Notes under the pieces: model-generated
What the model saw: only the letters and a program-made list of their open reading frames with translations
The model's database searches: none
Told to the model about the DNA's origin: nothing
Position numbers and translations under genes: made by a program
Shown: positions 27,625-36,299 of the stretch, piece by piece
How the letters are laid out: each line of letters starts with the position of its first letter
Numbering within the stretch: position 1 is the first letter of the stretch
DNA from: Oceanospirillaceae bacterium
Lineage (GTDB): Bacteria > Pseudomonadota > Gammaproteobacteria > Pseudomonadales > Litoribrevibacteraceae
DNA length: 64,000 nt
Reading direction: 5' to 3'
NCBI GenBank assembly: GCA_015665455.1
Contig: JADFAD010000014.1
Span: 62,001 to 126,000 of the forward strand

Positions 27625-27942
27625 ATGACATTAAGTAATATTTTCAAATCCATCCCTGATAACTTGGATGACGAAGTATTTGAGCAGTTAATTCAAAGCG
27701 ACAACATTAAAATAGAACGCATTATTTCTAAGGGTCATGTAACACCTGAACATGAGTGGTATGACCAAGCTCAGAATGAGTGGGTGATGCTTCTTAAAGG
27801 CGAGGCCGTTTTGGGGTTTGAAGATCAGCCGGAAATACGTTTACAAGCAGGAGATCATCTTAATATTCCGGCCCATCAAAAACACCAAGTACGATGGACG
27901 AAACCAGACACTGAGACGATTTGGTTAGCGGTTCATTATTAA
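27625..27942 (+). CDS. Cupin domain protein
   Basis: The 105-residue single-domain cupin contains EWYDQAQNEWVMLLKGEAVLGF (motif 1) and LQAGDHLNIPAHQKHQVRWT (motif 2), with His and Glu residues able to hold a metal. Substrate unknown. The ATG at 27625 is preferred because GGAG lies 7 nt upstream, and earlier starts add residues without similarity. It converges with umuC with a 6-bp gap. Confidence 0.85.
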   Translation: MTLSNIFKSIPDNLDDEVFEQLIQSDNIKIERIISKGHVTPEHEWYDQAQNEWVMLLKGEAVLGFEDQPEIRLQAGDHLNIPAHQKHQVRWTKPDTETIWLAVHY

Positions 27943-27948
27943 GAAACC

Positions 27949-29199
27949 TTACACTTTAACCTTTGGTAAGTCCCTCCATTGAGTCGTGTATGCGGGGGAT
28001 TTTAATCGCCTTTGCATTCGCCAGTAAGGATCAATGCCTTGGCTGGCGAAAAATAGACCACCGTGTTCTATGTTAACTTGGTCGATGGCGTTCATGAGTG
28101 CTTTAGACTTCTCGCTTTGCCTTGGTGTGAAAGCATCCAATTGCTCCGGTGTTTCAGTGGTTAAGTCGATCAGTCCAACGCCTGCTCTGGCAAAAGGCAC
28201 CCCCGGTTTGAATATTCTATGACGAATCACTTGGCGCGAGGCTTGGATGATCGTGCGAGAGTCGTTCGTGGGCATGGTTAAAGGCACCACGATGGATTGG
28301 CTATAGCGAGGTTCATGAAACCGAGACGAGGAAGCAAACACTAAGATGCTTTTGACCTGTAACTCTTCTTTGCGTAACTTTTGGCAGGCGCGAGTTGCGT
28401 ATTGGCTGATGGCTTGCTCCAGAGCCAAGCAATCAGTCACTTTTTCGCCGAACGAGCGCGTTGAAAAAATCTGCTTTTTGGGGGCTGGTGATTCGTCTAA
28501 GCCAAAACAAGGTGTCCCGTTCAGTTCTGTGATGGTACGAGCGACGTTCACGCTGTAGCGTCGTTTCATTCGTTCCGGATCTTGTTGCATTAAGTCCCAG
28601 ACCGAATAAATCTGTTCGTCTCCGAGTCGACGAGATAAACGTGACCCTATGCCCCAAATTTCTCGGACAGGTATTTTTTGAAATACATTTTGCCAATCCT
28701 GAGTATTTTCAATGGCGCATACAAAGTTACATCGGGGGGATTTCTTTGCTATGAAACTGGCGAGCTTGGCTTGTGTTTTGGTCGCACCAATGCCGACTCC
28801 AACGGCTAACCCTACGTGTTGAAGAACGGTGTTTCGTATTTCTTGACCGTATTGATGAAGTGGCTGTTGCATGCCTTCTAAGGAAACAAAGGCTTCATCG
28901 ATGGAGTAGATTTCCAGATTGGGCGAGAAGTGTTCTAAGGTTTGCATGACCCGACTGGATAAGTCGCCATAGAGTTCATAGTTGCTTGAGAATACCGTCA
29001 CTCCGGCGGCTTCAATTTGGTCTTTGACTTTGAAATAGGGCGCTAAATCAGGAATTCCGAGGGCTTTTGCTTCTTTTGATCTGGCAACAATACAGCCATC
29101 GTTATTACTGAGCACGATGACGGGTTTACCTCGTAAGTCCGGCCGAAATAACTGTTCGCAACTGGCAAAAAAAGCGTTGCAGTCGACTAACGCGAGCAT
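27949..29199 (-). CDS. umuC: DNA polymerase V catalytic subunit
   Basis: This 416-residue Y-family translesion polymerase carries DCNAFFASCEQLFRPDLRGKPVIVLSNNDGCIVARS at the N-terminus, the catalytic SIDEAF motif, and the helix-hairpin region IWGIGSRLSRRL. It copies damaged DNA when activated with cleaved UmuD and RecA. Its start overlaps the end of umuD by 13 bp, so the two are translated together from the LexA-regulated transcript. Confidence 0.97.
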   Translation of the reverse strand: MLALVDCNAFFASCEQLFRPDLRGKPVIVLSNNDGCIVARSKEAKALGIPDLAPYFKVKDQIEAAGVTVFSSNYELYGDLSSRVMQTLEHFSPNLEIYSIDEAFVSLEGMQQPLHQYGQEIRNTVLQHVGLAVGVGIGATKTQAKLASFIAKKSPRCNFVCAIENTQDWQNVFQKIPVREIWGIGSRLSRRLGDEQIYSVWDLMQQDPERMKRRYSVNVARTITELNGTPCFGLDESPAPKKQIFSTRSFGEKVTDCLALEQAISQYATRACQKLRKEELQVKSILVFASSSRFHEPRYSQSIVVPLTMPTNDSRTIIQASRQVIRHRIFKPGVPFARAGVGLIDLTTETPEQLDAFTPRQSEKSKALMNAIDQVNIEHGGLFFASQGIDPYWRMQRRLKSPAYTTQWRDLPKVKV

Positions 29200-29612
29200 G
29201 TTCGGTGGAGCCGAATCGAAGACACAACCACCCCTTCGATGATTAAATCCGTCGCTTCTTTGATCGCGATTGGTCCATAGTTACGATTTGCAGAAACCAG
29301 TTGTTTGTTTATTAGGTCTAAATATTTACAGGTGAGTTCGCCGTCGACCGCTGCAACGACGATGTCTTTGTGTTTTGGCTCGATGGCGCGATCAACGATT
29401 AAAATATCCTGATCAAAAATGCCACTACGAATCATCGAATCGCCGTGCGCTCGGACGAGATACGTGGCGGACGGATGCTTTATTAATAACTCATCGATGC
29501 TGAGCCCTTGTTCTATATAGTCGTCAGCAGGGCTAGGAAAACCTGCTGCGACGGTATTTAAATAAAAGGGAAGGCCTTTTAAGACCGTTGGTTTGACCGA
29601 AGATACTTTCAC
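29187..29612 (-). CDS. umuD: UmuD: self-cleaving S24 peptidase subunit of Pol V
   Basis: This 141-residue LexA-like serine peptidase has an Ala-Gly cleavage bond in VAAGFPSPADDY, the catalytic Ser in RAHGDSMIRSG, and the catalytic Lys in DGELTCKYL. RecA-stimulated self-cleavage yields UmuD', which joins UmuC. The start is a GTG at 29612, with a perfect LexA operator 32 bp upstream. Confidence 0.96.
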   Translation of the reverse strand: MKVSSVKPTVLKGLPFYLNTVAAGFPSPADDYIEQGLSIDELLIKHPSATYLVRAHGDSMIRSGIFDQDILIVDRAIEPKHKDIVVAAVDGELTCKYLDLINKQLVSANRNYGPIAIKEATDLIIEGVVVSSIRLHRTCSR

Positions 29613-29643
29613 AAGACACCACTGAATTCTTATAAAATTTATA

Positions 29644-29659
29644 CTGTATATTAATACAG
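29644..29659 (-). promoter_or_regulatory. LexA (SOS) box of umuDC
   Basis: CTGTATATTAATACAG matches CTGT-N8-ACAG perfectly and is palindromic. It lies 32 bp from the umuD start, where it would block the promoter until DNA damage. Confidence 0.95.
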
Positions 29660-29753
29660 TATAGGTCGATTGCGTATAAAAAGATATCCGATCCTTTTAT
29701 TGATAACGTGAAAGGCCTAAACGTGCTTTTGTGAGTCCATATGTGTTTGTTTC

Positions 29754-30395
29754 TTAACACTGCATTTCGCAGAGGTCTTCTTCTATGTTGTTGTAGTCGT
29801 CGTGGTTCATTCCTATGAAGCTTAATACATCCTCTTTAACGGCCAACCAGTCTTCTGAATCTTGATGGCTGCGTGACTTTTGTATGAGGTTATCAGCGAT
29901 TTTTAGAACTGCGTACATCCATTCAAATGTGCCGGATGATTGGGTGTTTAATACTTCATTGTCATGGTGACGTAGGACGAGATTGCATAAATCCTTGGGC
30001 AACCCCCAAGAACTCGCAATGTAATAACCAATGACCGCGTGATTGGTTGTATATCTTTTTTCTTCCAGTTCGATGATGCTCTTTTCTGGGGTGCTATTTG
30101 ATTCCTTCAATACTTCAATGTAATCGGGAAACTTGATCGACATGGCTGGTAACCCACAGTCATGAAATAAACCTGCGATGTGTAAGTCTTCGAGAGGAAT
30201 GTTGGGGTTAACGATTTTACCTATATGGACCATCATTTCGGCGGTTTCACTGGCATTATCCCAAAAGCGTTCTAAAGAAATGCATGATTTTCCAATCATA
30301 GATTTCTTGATCTCGTGAGTCGCAACCAAGTTCAAAACACTGTTTACACCAAGCAATACGGTTGCTTGCTTAACGTCTGTAATGGATCTCGCCAT
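29754..30395 (-). CDS. HDOD domain protein, truncated at the N-terminus
   Basis: The 213-residue frame begins inside the HDOD domain. SITDVKQATVLLG is the mid-domain motif, followed by GLFHDCGLPAM, NHAVIGYYIASSWGLP and VLRHHD. Translation upstream of the ATG continues the motif in frame (SSPLFGMARS) with no start codon before a TAG at 30444-30446, and no other frame supplies the first 80 or so residues. The gene is therefore a 5'-deleted remnant or an unusually short form. HDOD proteins take part in signalling and stress regulation. Confidence 0.72.
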   Translation of the reverse strand: MARSITDVKQATVLLGVNSVLNLVATHEIKKSMIGKSCISLERFWDNASETAEMMVHIGKIVNPNIPLEDLHIAGLFHDCGLPAMSIKFPDYIEVLKESNSTPEKSIIELEEKRYTTNHAVIGYYIASSWGLPKDLCNLVLRHHDNEVLNTQSSGTFEWMYAVLKIADNLIQKSRSHQDSEDWLAVKEDVLSFIGMNHDDYNNIEEDLCEMQC

Positions 30396-30628
30396 CCCAA
30401 AAAGCGGTGAACTCTTTAGATAAATTCTATTAGTTTTTATACTCTAGATTTTTTTTTGGAGAAGGCTTGGGTTTCAGAGATAACGGGCATGAATAATCAT
30501 TAATGTCTGCAAATAGATCATAAAGGGAATGCGGGGTGGACACTGCACGCAGTGCTTTCTTATGAATGATTCAGAGCTAAATGATAGATTTGAACGCCTG
30601 ATAAAAGAAAGGAATTATGGTAATCACG

Positions 30629-31045
30629 TTATGCAGAAAGGGAGTTGGAGAAGACGTCTTTTTCATTACCAAAGCGTTGGCTATCGAGCCAAGCTAGGGC
30701 ATCGGCTGCGGTTAGAAAGCTTTGTAAGTTAATGTGGATGCGCGTGGTGAACTGTTCTAATAATTGTTCTTGCAGCCGATTGGCGCATACGATCGCAATT
30801 GCTTGGCAGCCATGGGTCATGGCCCATAAATAGCTTTGGCTGATGACGCTCATGACTTGGGGGGAACCGTATGTTTCTTTATCCAGTATATCGATGCGAT
30901 ACCAGCGGGGGAGATTTGCTTCGGAAATATTCGTCCGCAATTCAAGGAAGGCTTGATCAATGCCTTCCTCATTAAAAGGGCCGGTCGTATGCATGGTCAA
31001 TAAATCATCTTGCCATGCTAACTGAATGCTTCCGTGTTGGTTCAT
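30629..31045 (-). CDS. STAS-like small protein, paralogue A
   Basis: This 138-residue soluble protein is of unrecognised specific function. The alternation of strands and helices (IQLAWQDDLLTMHTTGPFNEEGI at the start, YRIDILDKETYGSPQVM in the middle, a C-terminal AADALAWLDSQ) is like a SpoIIAA/STAS-type fold. It is clearly related to the protein encoded at 32099-32506: both share a WQ-DLL start, a G-FNE turn, a G-P-V segment, a Y-W-GC block and a DA-WL ending. It lies immediately downstream of the HisA-like gene. Confidence 0.65.
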   Translation of the reverse strand: MNQHGSIQLAWQDDLLTMHTTGPFNEEGIDQAFLELRTNISEANLPRWYRIDILDKETYGSPQVMSVISQSYLWAMTHGCQAIAIVCANRLQEQLLEQFTTRIHINLQSFLTAADALAWLDSQRFGNEKDVFSNSLSA

Positions 31046-31088
31046 GTGATCAATTCCGTTAGAAATTCATTGCGCTTAGCTTATTGGA

Positions 31089-31862
31089 TTACTTAGGTGT
31101 TTGGTTCCACTCAATGCATTCATTCAGTGTTACGCCGTTGCCACCAAAAATATCCAGTGCGCTACCGATAGTTAAGTCAACTTTGCCATTAGAAAGTTCG
31201 TGCACCAGTTTTAAATCTTCCAGAGAACGAGCGCCACCCGCGTAAGTTACTGGGATGGATGCTATATCGCCTAGAAACTTCACAAGCTCTTGATCAATGC
31301 CCGCTTGTAAACCTTCAACGTCGGCGGCGTGAATAAGAAATTCAGAGCAATGACCTGCAAGTTCTGTGAGTGTTGCCTTATCGATGGTTGTTTCTGTGAT
31401 GGTTTGCCAGCGGTCTGTAGCAATGTTCCACCCTGCATCCGTTCGGCGGCAGCTTAAATCCAATACGAGATGTTCCGTTCCTGTTTCCCGTTTGATTTGT
31501 TCTAAGCGATCAGAGGACAATTGGCCACCTTCGAACAAATAAGAAGTAACGATAACGTGTGATGCGCCAGCTTCTAAAAACTCAGCGGCATTTTCTCGGT
31601 TAACGCCTCCGCCAAACTGTAAGCCTTGTGGCCATGCGGCGAGTGCTTTTAAGGCTTCTTCTTTATTGCCGGGGCCAAGCGCAATGACGTGACCGCCTTG
31701 AAGATTATGATCTCGGTATTGTTCTGCATAGTAGGCCGCATCGTAAGGGCTGACGTAATTGGTGTCTGCACCTTCATCATTTAGGCTGCCACCAACAATT
31801 TGTTTTACTTTACCCTGGTGTAAATCGATACAAGGACGGAACTGAGTCAAGGGATACCTCAT
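31089..31862 (-). CDS. Eukaryote-type HisA (HIS6-like) ProFAR isomerase
   Basis: This 257-residue TIM-barrel protein is colinear with yeast HIS6, not with ordinary bacterial HisA. Shared features include FRPCIDLHQGKVKQIVGGSL at the start, AAYYAEQYRDHNLQGGHVIALGPGN, the LQFGGGVN phosphate loop, HVIVTSYLF, LVLDLSCRR, FLIHAADVEGL, VTYAGGARSLEDLKLV, and IGSALDIFGGN. The reaction would be the isomerisation of the N-ribosyl imidazole intermediate of histidine synthesis. No other his gene is present. Whether it is the main HisA or a second copy cannot be told from the window. Confidence 0.85.
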   Translation of the reverse strand: MRYPLTQFRPCIDLHQGKVKQIVGGSLNDEGADTNYVSPYDAAYYAEQYRDHNLQGGHVIALGPGNKEEALKALAAWPQGLQFGGGVNRENAAEFLEAGASHVIVTSYLFEGGQLSSDRLEQIKRETGTEHLVLDLSCRRTDAGWNIATDRWQTITETTIDKATLTELAGHCSEFLIHAADVEGLQAGIDQELVKFLGDIASIPVTYAGGARSLEDLKLVHELSNGKVDLTIGSALDIFGGNGVTLNECIEWNQTPK

Positions 31863-32098
31863 GAATTAGGCGAGTCATTTATCAAGGGCGCCATTATAAC
31901 GGAATGACAGGGCTAGGACAGTGATTAAAGTTATACATTAGGACGTTCCATCATATTGATGGTCATAGAGGTTGATGGGAGATAGACGTTGTTTAACCTA
32001 GGGTCTTACTGCTGGGACGATGAACGGTCGCCCTTGGGGGTTAGGATTTTTAGTTGTGATGTTATCATTACATTTCATTACGTTGTTTAGGAGTCTTT

Positions 32099-32506
32099 AT
32101 GAAAGAGCATGGTCATTATTGCTTTGAGTGGCAGGGGGATTTATTAATTTTGTCATTAAAAGGTGCTTTTAATGAAGCAGCGATCCTGTCTTTTTTTAAA
32201 GACGTTCTTGAATCCGTGGTTACGTCAAAGAAAACCCAATGGGTTCTGCTCAGCAGCTTGGATAGAACCATGATGGGCACCCCGAATGTTTTGGAAATCA
32301 TAAAAAATGCATACCGTTGGGGAGAGACAAACGGTTGTGTTTCAGCGGCGATTTCAGGGGCAAACGTCGTTATTTCAAAAGTCTTTTCTGATTTCTTTGA
32401 GCTCATATCTTACGACACAAAGCTGTTTGATCATAAGCAAGATGCGGTGGATTGGTTGAACGTTCAATTGGAAAAAAAAAGCTCGAATGATCTGACGGTA
32501 GAATAG
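32099..32506 (+). CDS. STAS-like small protein, paralogue B
   Basis: This 135-residue protein is related to the product of 30629-31045 (see that entry for shared motifs: HYCFEWQGDLLILSLKGAFNE, MMGTPNVLEIIKNAYRWGETNGCV, QDAVDWL). It sits on the other side of the HisA-like gene and points away from it. I recognise no precise family; a STAS-like regulatory or binding role is an inference from fold-like pattern only. Confidence 0.65.
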   Translation: MKEHGHYCFEWQGDLLILSLKGAFNEAAILSFFKDVLESVVTSKKTQWVLLSSLDRTMMGTPNVLEIIKNAYRWGETNGCVSAAISGANVVISKVFSDFFELISYDTKLFDHKQDAVDWLNVQLEKKSSNDLTVE

Positions 32507-32574
32507 TTTTGTTCTGCGATAATGAGTCTGAATCCTAAAAAAACCTCTTTTTGGCGTATTTCTGCGTCATTTTA

Positions 32575-32588
32575 TTGATCTAACTCAA
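32575..32588 (+). promoter_or_regulatory. Possible FNR/ANR box ahead of the di-heme cytochrome
   Basis: TTGATCTAACTCAA matches the FNR consensus at 9 of 10 fixed positions. It lies 104 bp upstream of the cytochrome c start codon. Confidence 0.45.
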
Positions 32589-32691
32589 TTTTATTCTTCA
32601 TCCTAAGAGTAGAGTGTCGTCCCTTCAATTTGTGTGGGTACTCTCAACGTAGCGCTCGAATTGTGTCACAAAGATTCAGCAAGGATGGATT

Positions 32692-33357
32692 ATGAAGACC
32701 TTTCTATTACGAAGTATGTTGAAGTGGACGGCGCTTGTTATATGTTCTTTATGGGCACTGCAGGGGCAGGCGGATTTGAATCAGCAATACCAGATTCTGG
32801 ACGACATTCAGAAGAACCCAGAGCAACTCAAAGACGCTGCCATTAAAGGCAAGGATCGAGCAGGTTTATGTGGGCGCTGTCATGGAGAGGATGGCAACAG
32901 TAAACGTGATTTTATTCCTAATCTTGCGGATCAAAACGCTAAATATTTGGTGAATCAGTTTGAGCAGTTCGCGAACGGCTCTCGTAAAAATTATGTAATG
33001 AGTCAACTGGCGAGTACGTTGACGTTGGAAGACCGAGTGAACTTAGCGATTTATTTTTCCTCTCAACAAGCAAAACCTTTCGTGGCTCGTAAGCCCAAAG
33101 TCATCATTCAAAATGAAATAGAGTTGGGCCGAGCGGACTTTCAGGATAAGTGCCAAATGTGTCATGGCGAACACGCAGAAGGTTGGGCGCAGTTACCTCG
33201 ATTAGCTAGCCAACCCTCTGAATACTTGGCTAAAACGCTGAAGAAGTTTAAGACCGGTCATCGTGATCGAAGCAAGACACCCATGACGGCCATTGCGAAA
33301 CAATTGAGCGATGATCAGATTAAGAATATCTCTGTGTATTTATCGACGCTTGAGTAA
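32692..33357 (+). CDS. Di-heme cytochrome c (c4-like)
   Basis: The 221-residue exported protein has a signal peptide (cleaved near LQGQA-DL) and two tandem c-type heme domains with CGRCHGEDG and CQMCHGEHAEGW. Methionines in NYVMSQLA and TPMTAIAKQ are likely distal ligands, the pattern of cytochrome c4, which carries electrons in the periplasm. It lies upstream of the unknown exported protein and multiheme gene in the same direction and ends in a good terminator, so it is a separate but possibly co-regulated transcript. Confidence 0.92.
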   Translation: MKTFLLRSMLKWTALVICSLWALQGQADLNQQYQILDDIQKNPEQLKDAAIKGKDRAGLCGRCHGEDGNSKRDFIPNLADQNAKYLVNQFEQFANGSRKNYVMSQLASTLTLEDRVNLAIYFSSQQAKPFVARKPKVIIQNEIELGRADFQDKCQMCHGEHAEGWAQLPRLASQPSEYLAKTLKKFKTGHRDRSKTPMTAIAKQLSDDQIKNISVYLSTLE

Positions 33358-33366
33358 TGGATGTCT

Positions 33367-33395
33367 AATAAACCCTTTATTCTAGAGGGTTTATT
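33367..33395 (+). terminator. Terminator after the di-heme cytochrome
   Basis: AATAAACCCT pairs perfectly with AGGGTTTATT across a 9-nt loop, then CCCTTGTTTTT. It lies 9 bp past the stop. Confidence 0.75.
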
Positions 33396-33458
33396 CCCTT
33401 GTTTTTCTCAGTTCATGGGATAAACCTGGGTAAATGTCGCTCGAAGTTTCCCTCTTTT

Positions 33459-33472
33459 TTGATGCACATCAA
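33459..33472 (+). promoter_or_regulatory. FNR/ANR box upstream of the 33.6-39.2 kb redox operon
   Basis: TTGATGCACATCAA is a perfect match to TTGAT-N4-ATCAA. A class II promoter would start about 42 bp downstream (near 33507), giving a leader of roughly 65 nt to the first gene. It implies activation under low oxygen. Confidence 0.75.
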
Positions 33473-33571
33473 TGAAGCTTTCGTTGATTAACATTACACC
33501 TATCTAATCTTTTTTTATTAAATAGAATGCGAACCATTATCAATCATATTTGCGTAATGCGTTTGGGGAAC

Positions 33572-35647
33572 ATGATGAAAAAAACGATGGTGAAAAATAC
33601 ATTGAGCATGGCGGTCTCGGCAGCGATTCTTTCTTCCGTGATGAGTGTGAGCGTTTCAGTGAGTGCTCAGGCACAGGTCGAGGTTTTGGATAAAACGCAT
33701 TATCCGGCCACCAACTTTTTAGCGTACACCGAGTTTGAGTTATCCGGTGAACCTCTGGCCGAAGCCCTGGGGTTGAATCTGGATATGCTAGACCCAGATC
33801 AGGTGAATTACCCGACGTTGTTTGATTATGCAGCGGGCATTGAAAGCTACGAATATTCTGAAGAAGCCATGTTTGCTCTGAACTATCAATCCGGTATGGG
33901 GCCGAACCTGATCAATGGCCCAGTGAATCAGAAACGCGGAGGTACTCCGGAGCATATTCAGTTACGGCTAAAAGCCCTTGCGGATTCGGTTGGGCATCCT
34001 CATGAGCGCATTAAATCCAACATGTATTTAACGTCCATGCCCTACGTTTCAGGTATGCCGGAATTTGAGCAACAGCCGGATGTCCGCACTGAAAAGGGCG
34101 GTCGAGTGAATTTGTTTACGTTTAAAGACGAAGCCAAGGTCGTACAGGCAATGACTCCGGGCTATAAAACGGATTATTCAACGTTACGTTGGAATCGTTC
34201 TACCTTTGATAAACGTTTTAACCCAGCGGCGACCGGCGGCATTTTGTTAAAAGAAGTAATGTGGGCACAAGATTTTCTAGGGGGGATGCATACCACCAAG
34301 GGTGATGAAGAAGTGGACGCGGAATCATCAATAATGGATCAGGACGGTCAATACCGTTTAGGGGTCTCTGCCACTGACGGCTTTAACGGGATGTTGTTAA
34401 CGGAGTTGTCCTTAGACAAATTGACCATCATGCAGAATGTCATGGGCTTCGATGGTAACAATCTGGGGGTGGCATTTGGTCCGGATTACGACCCGAGCAA
34501 AGGCGCGGTGTGGTTTCCTCATTTCTTGGCGGTGAAGGAAGGCAAAAAACACAATGTGAGGACGATTGACGCGTTGAAAGTGACCGACGCGCGTTCCACC
34601 TTGAGAGACACTTGGCAAATGCTGTGGCCTTTGGCTGAACTCTTCGCAATGACGGATCAACGTACAGCGAATACGTCTCAAAATCCGGCGTTTCTTGCGG
34701 TGTTTGATGGGGCGCCGTTTGATTCTGCACCTAAAGCAAATTTAGATGCAACATTGAGTAATGACGTGGTGGCAGAGGATGCCTTCTCAATGGCCAATAA
34801 CCTGTCAAACTTGGCCTTTAAAAATCTGGAAGCGCTTCACTTTAATCAAGAGGTGGGGGCGTTTGTTACGGAATATACACAGGATAAAATAGGGCGAGGG
34901 CAACAAGGGACAGACATATCGACCTTTGATGCGAATTACGCCATGGTGGCCTTATCGATTTATCAACGAGCAAAAGATGCATTGCCCGTGGGTTATGCTT
35001 CTGCGGAAGGCGGGAATGTGAATTTAAAGACGGCTGCGGGTCAGTCTGCGGTTGCAATGATCACTCGCCAAGCGGATTTCATCATGGAGAAATTACTGAC
35101 TGAACAAGGCTTGGTAGTGGATGGCGCCACATTGCATGCATCGGGGCATTTGGCATTGAACACAAACACCTCTCTGGATGCTCAGTTCTCCAGCATTCGT
35201 GGTTTGGTTGCTGCATTCCTTGCGACCAAGGATCAGAAGTACCAACAAGCGGCTCGTAATATCTATTTAGCCGTAGAAACGCACATGTACGATAAAACCA
35301 TTGAAACGTGGGCGCAAACGCCAGGTAAGCCGACGATTCATACGCCGGATACCGCTGCTGCGATTTCGGGTGGTTTACGCGAAGTTATGTTGCATTTAAA
35401 GAATCAGGAAGGTGAAGATCACCCATCTTTAGAGCTTGAAACGTTAACACACCGTTATGAGCGTTGGTTCAGAACGGTGATCAACGGCGGCATGCAAATG
35501 GCAGAAGCCTTAGGCGACAGTGGCGAGTACGTGGTTAAAGGACAAACCACTGCGGATACCGACCAAGACGGTGTGCCGCAGGTGACGGCTGCGGGCGGTA
35601 AGTTTGGTACTTCGCAAGTGCTTGCCAATCGCGTTAAGGTTCACTAG
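33572..35647 (+). CDS. Large exported protein of unknown function, first gene of FNR-linked redox operon
   Basis: This product of about 690 residues has a signal peptide (basic MMKKTMVKNTL, then a long hydrophobic stretch ending near SAQAQ-VE). The mature part contains no cysteine and no heme motif. It is mainly helical in its second half (repeats such as SSIRGLVAAFLATKDQKYQQAARNIYLAVETHMYDK suggest an alpha/alpha toroid). A short acidic TDQDGVPQV segment near the C-terminus could bind calcium. I recognise no family. The start is one of two adjacent ATGs (33572 or 33575) after GGGGA. A terminator hairpin separates it from the membrane gene. Confidence 0.75.
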   Translation: MMKKTMVKNTLSMAVSAAILSSVMSVSVSVSAQAQVEVLDKTHYPATNFLAYTEFELSGEPLAEALGLNLDMLDPDQVNYPTLFDYAAGIESYEYSEEAMFALNYQSGMGPNLINGPVNQKRGGTPEHIQLRLKALADSVGHPHERIKSNMYLTSMPYVSGMPEFEQQPDVRTEKGGRVNLFTFKDEAKVVQAMTPGYKTDYSTLRWNRSTFDKRFNPAATGGILLKEVMWAQDFLGGMHTTKGDEEVDAESSIMDQDGQYRLGVSATDGFNGMLLTELSLDKLTIMQNVMGFDGNNLGVAFGPDYDPSKGAVWFPHFLAVKEGKKHNVRTIDALKVTDARSTLRDTWQMLWPLAELFAMTDQRTANTSQNPAFLAVFDGAPFDSAPKANLDATLSNDVVAEDAFSMANNLSNLAFKNLEALHFNQEVGAFVTEYTQDKIGRGQQGTDISTFDANYAMVALSIYQRAKDALPVGYASAEGGNVNLKTAAGQSAVAMITRQADFIMEKLLTEQGLVVDGATLHASGHLALNTNTSLDAQFSSIRGLVAAFLATKDQKYQQAARNIYLAVETHMYDKTIETWAQTPGKPTIHTPDTAAAISGGLREVMLHLKNQEGEDHPSLELETLTHRYERWFRTVINGGMQMAEALGDSGEYVVKGQTTADTDQDGVPQVTAAGGKFGTSQVLANRVKVH

Positions 35648-35661
35648 CTTCGCCTGTTAAG

Positions 35662-35686
35662 AAAGGGGCTTTAAACGGCCCCTTTT
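35662..35686 (+). terminator. Hairpin terminator inside the redox cluster
   Basis: AAAGGGGC pairs with GCCCCTTT, 8-nt loop, trailing T's. It lies 15 bp past the exported-protein stop and before the cytochrome-b-like gene, so it probably modulates read-through into the downstream genes. Confidence 0.8.
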
Positions 35687-35764
35687 GTCCTATGTCAGGA
35701 TGTTTTCTTCTTATTTTCATTACCATGCCTGCATTCTCTTTATGTACGTAACGAGGCAAAGGAC

Positions 35765-36280
35765 ATGTCTGTACCCATGACCGATGTAAATCACGAAGGT
35801 GCGTTGAAAGAACGGCTGTATAAACGATGGTTTGGCTTAGCATTTCGTCACACTCAGGCTGAAAAGCTGATGTACGTGATGTTTATCAGTGGTTTATTTC
35901 TGTGGGAACCGTTGCAGCTGGCTTGGTCGTTGGATCGCTGGCTGTTGTTGATGCACATGCTGGTGGGCGCGAGCGTATTTACCCTGGTTGTGGGGGCGTT
36001 TTGGTCGTCTCATCGTCGCTTGATCGTTAACGCCAAACGGCCTTTTTTAAGACAGACCGGCACCGTCATTGAGTGGTTATTGTTGTTATGTACGCTCAGT
36101 GGTTTTTATTTGTTTTTCTTCGGGGTGACGGGGAACAATCTCAGCCTTGTGATTCAGGATGTTCATTTCTATTCGTCGATGGTGTTGGCGCCCTTAGTGT
36201 TTCGTCATGCGTTCCGTTGGAGTGTGTTAAACATTAAGCAAATCGTTATGAAACGCAGAAAAGTTAAGGTAAAAGCTTAG
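35765..36280 (+). CDS. Four-helix membrane protein with cytochrome-b-like histidines
   Basis: This 171-residue membrane protein has four predicted helices (residues about 35-55, 60-88, 100-123 and 134-152). Histidines in LLMHMLVG, SSHRR, QDVHFY and VFRHAFRW lie at helix ends, the arrangement used for b-heme ligation in cytochrome b561-like quinol oxidising subunits. It precedes the hexaheme gene by 19 bp and probably anchors or reduces it from the quinone pool. The family is not certain. Confidence 0.65.
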   Translation: MSVPMTDVNHEGALKERLYKRWFGLAFRHTQAEKLMYVMFISGLFLWEPLQLAWSLDRWLLLMHMLVGASVFTLVVGAFWSSHRRLIVNAKRPFLRQTGTVIEWLLLLCTLSGFYLFFFGVTGNNLSLVIQDVHFYSSMVLAPLVFRHAFRWSVLNIKQIVMKRRKVKVKA

Positions 36281-36299
36281 GTGAAAAGTTAGGTGATTT

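Noticed and set aside
31089-31862. Ordinary bacterial HisA
   Set aside because: The N-terminus and motif set follow the eukaryotic form, and the gene is outside any his operon.
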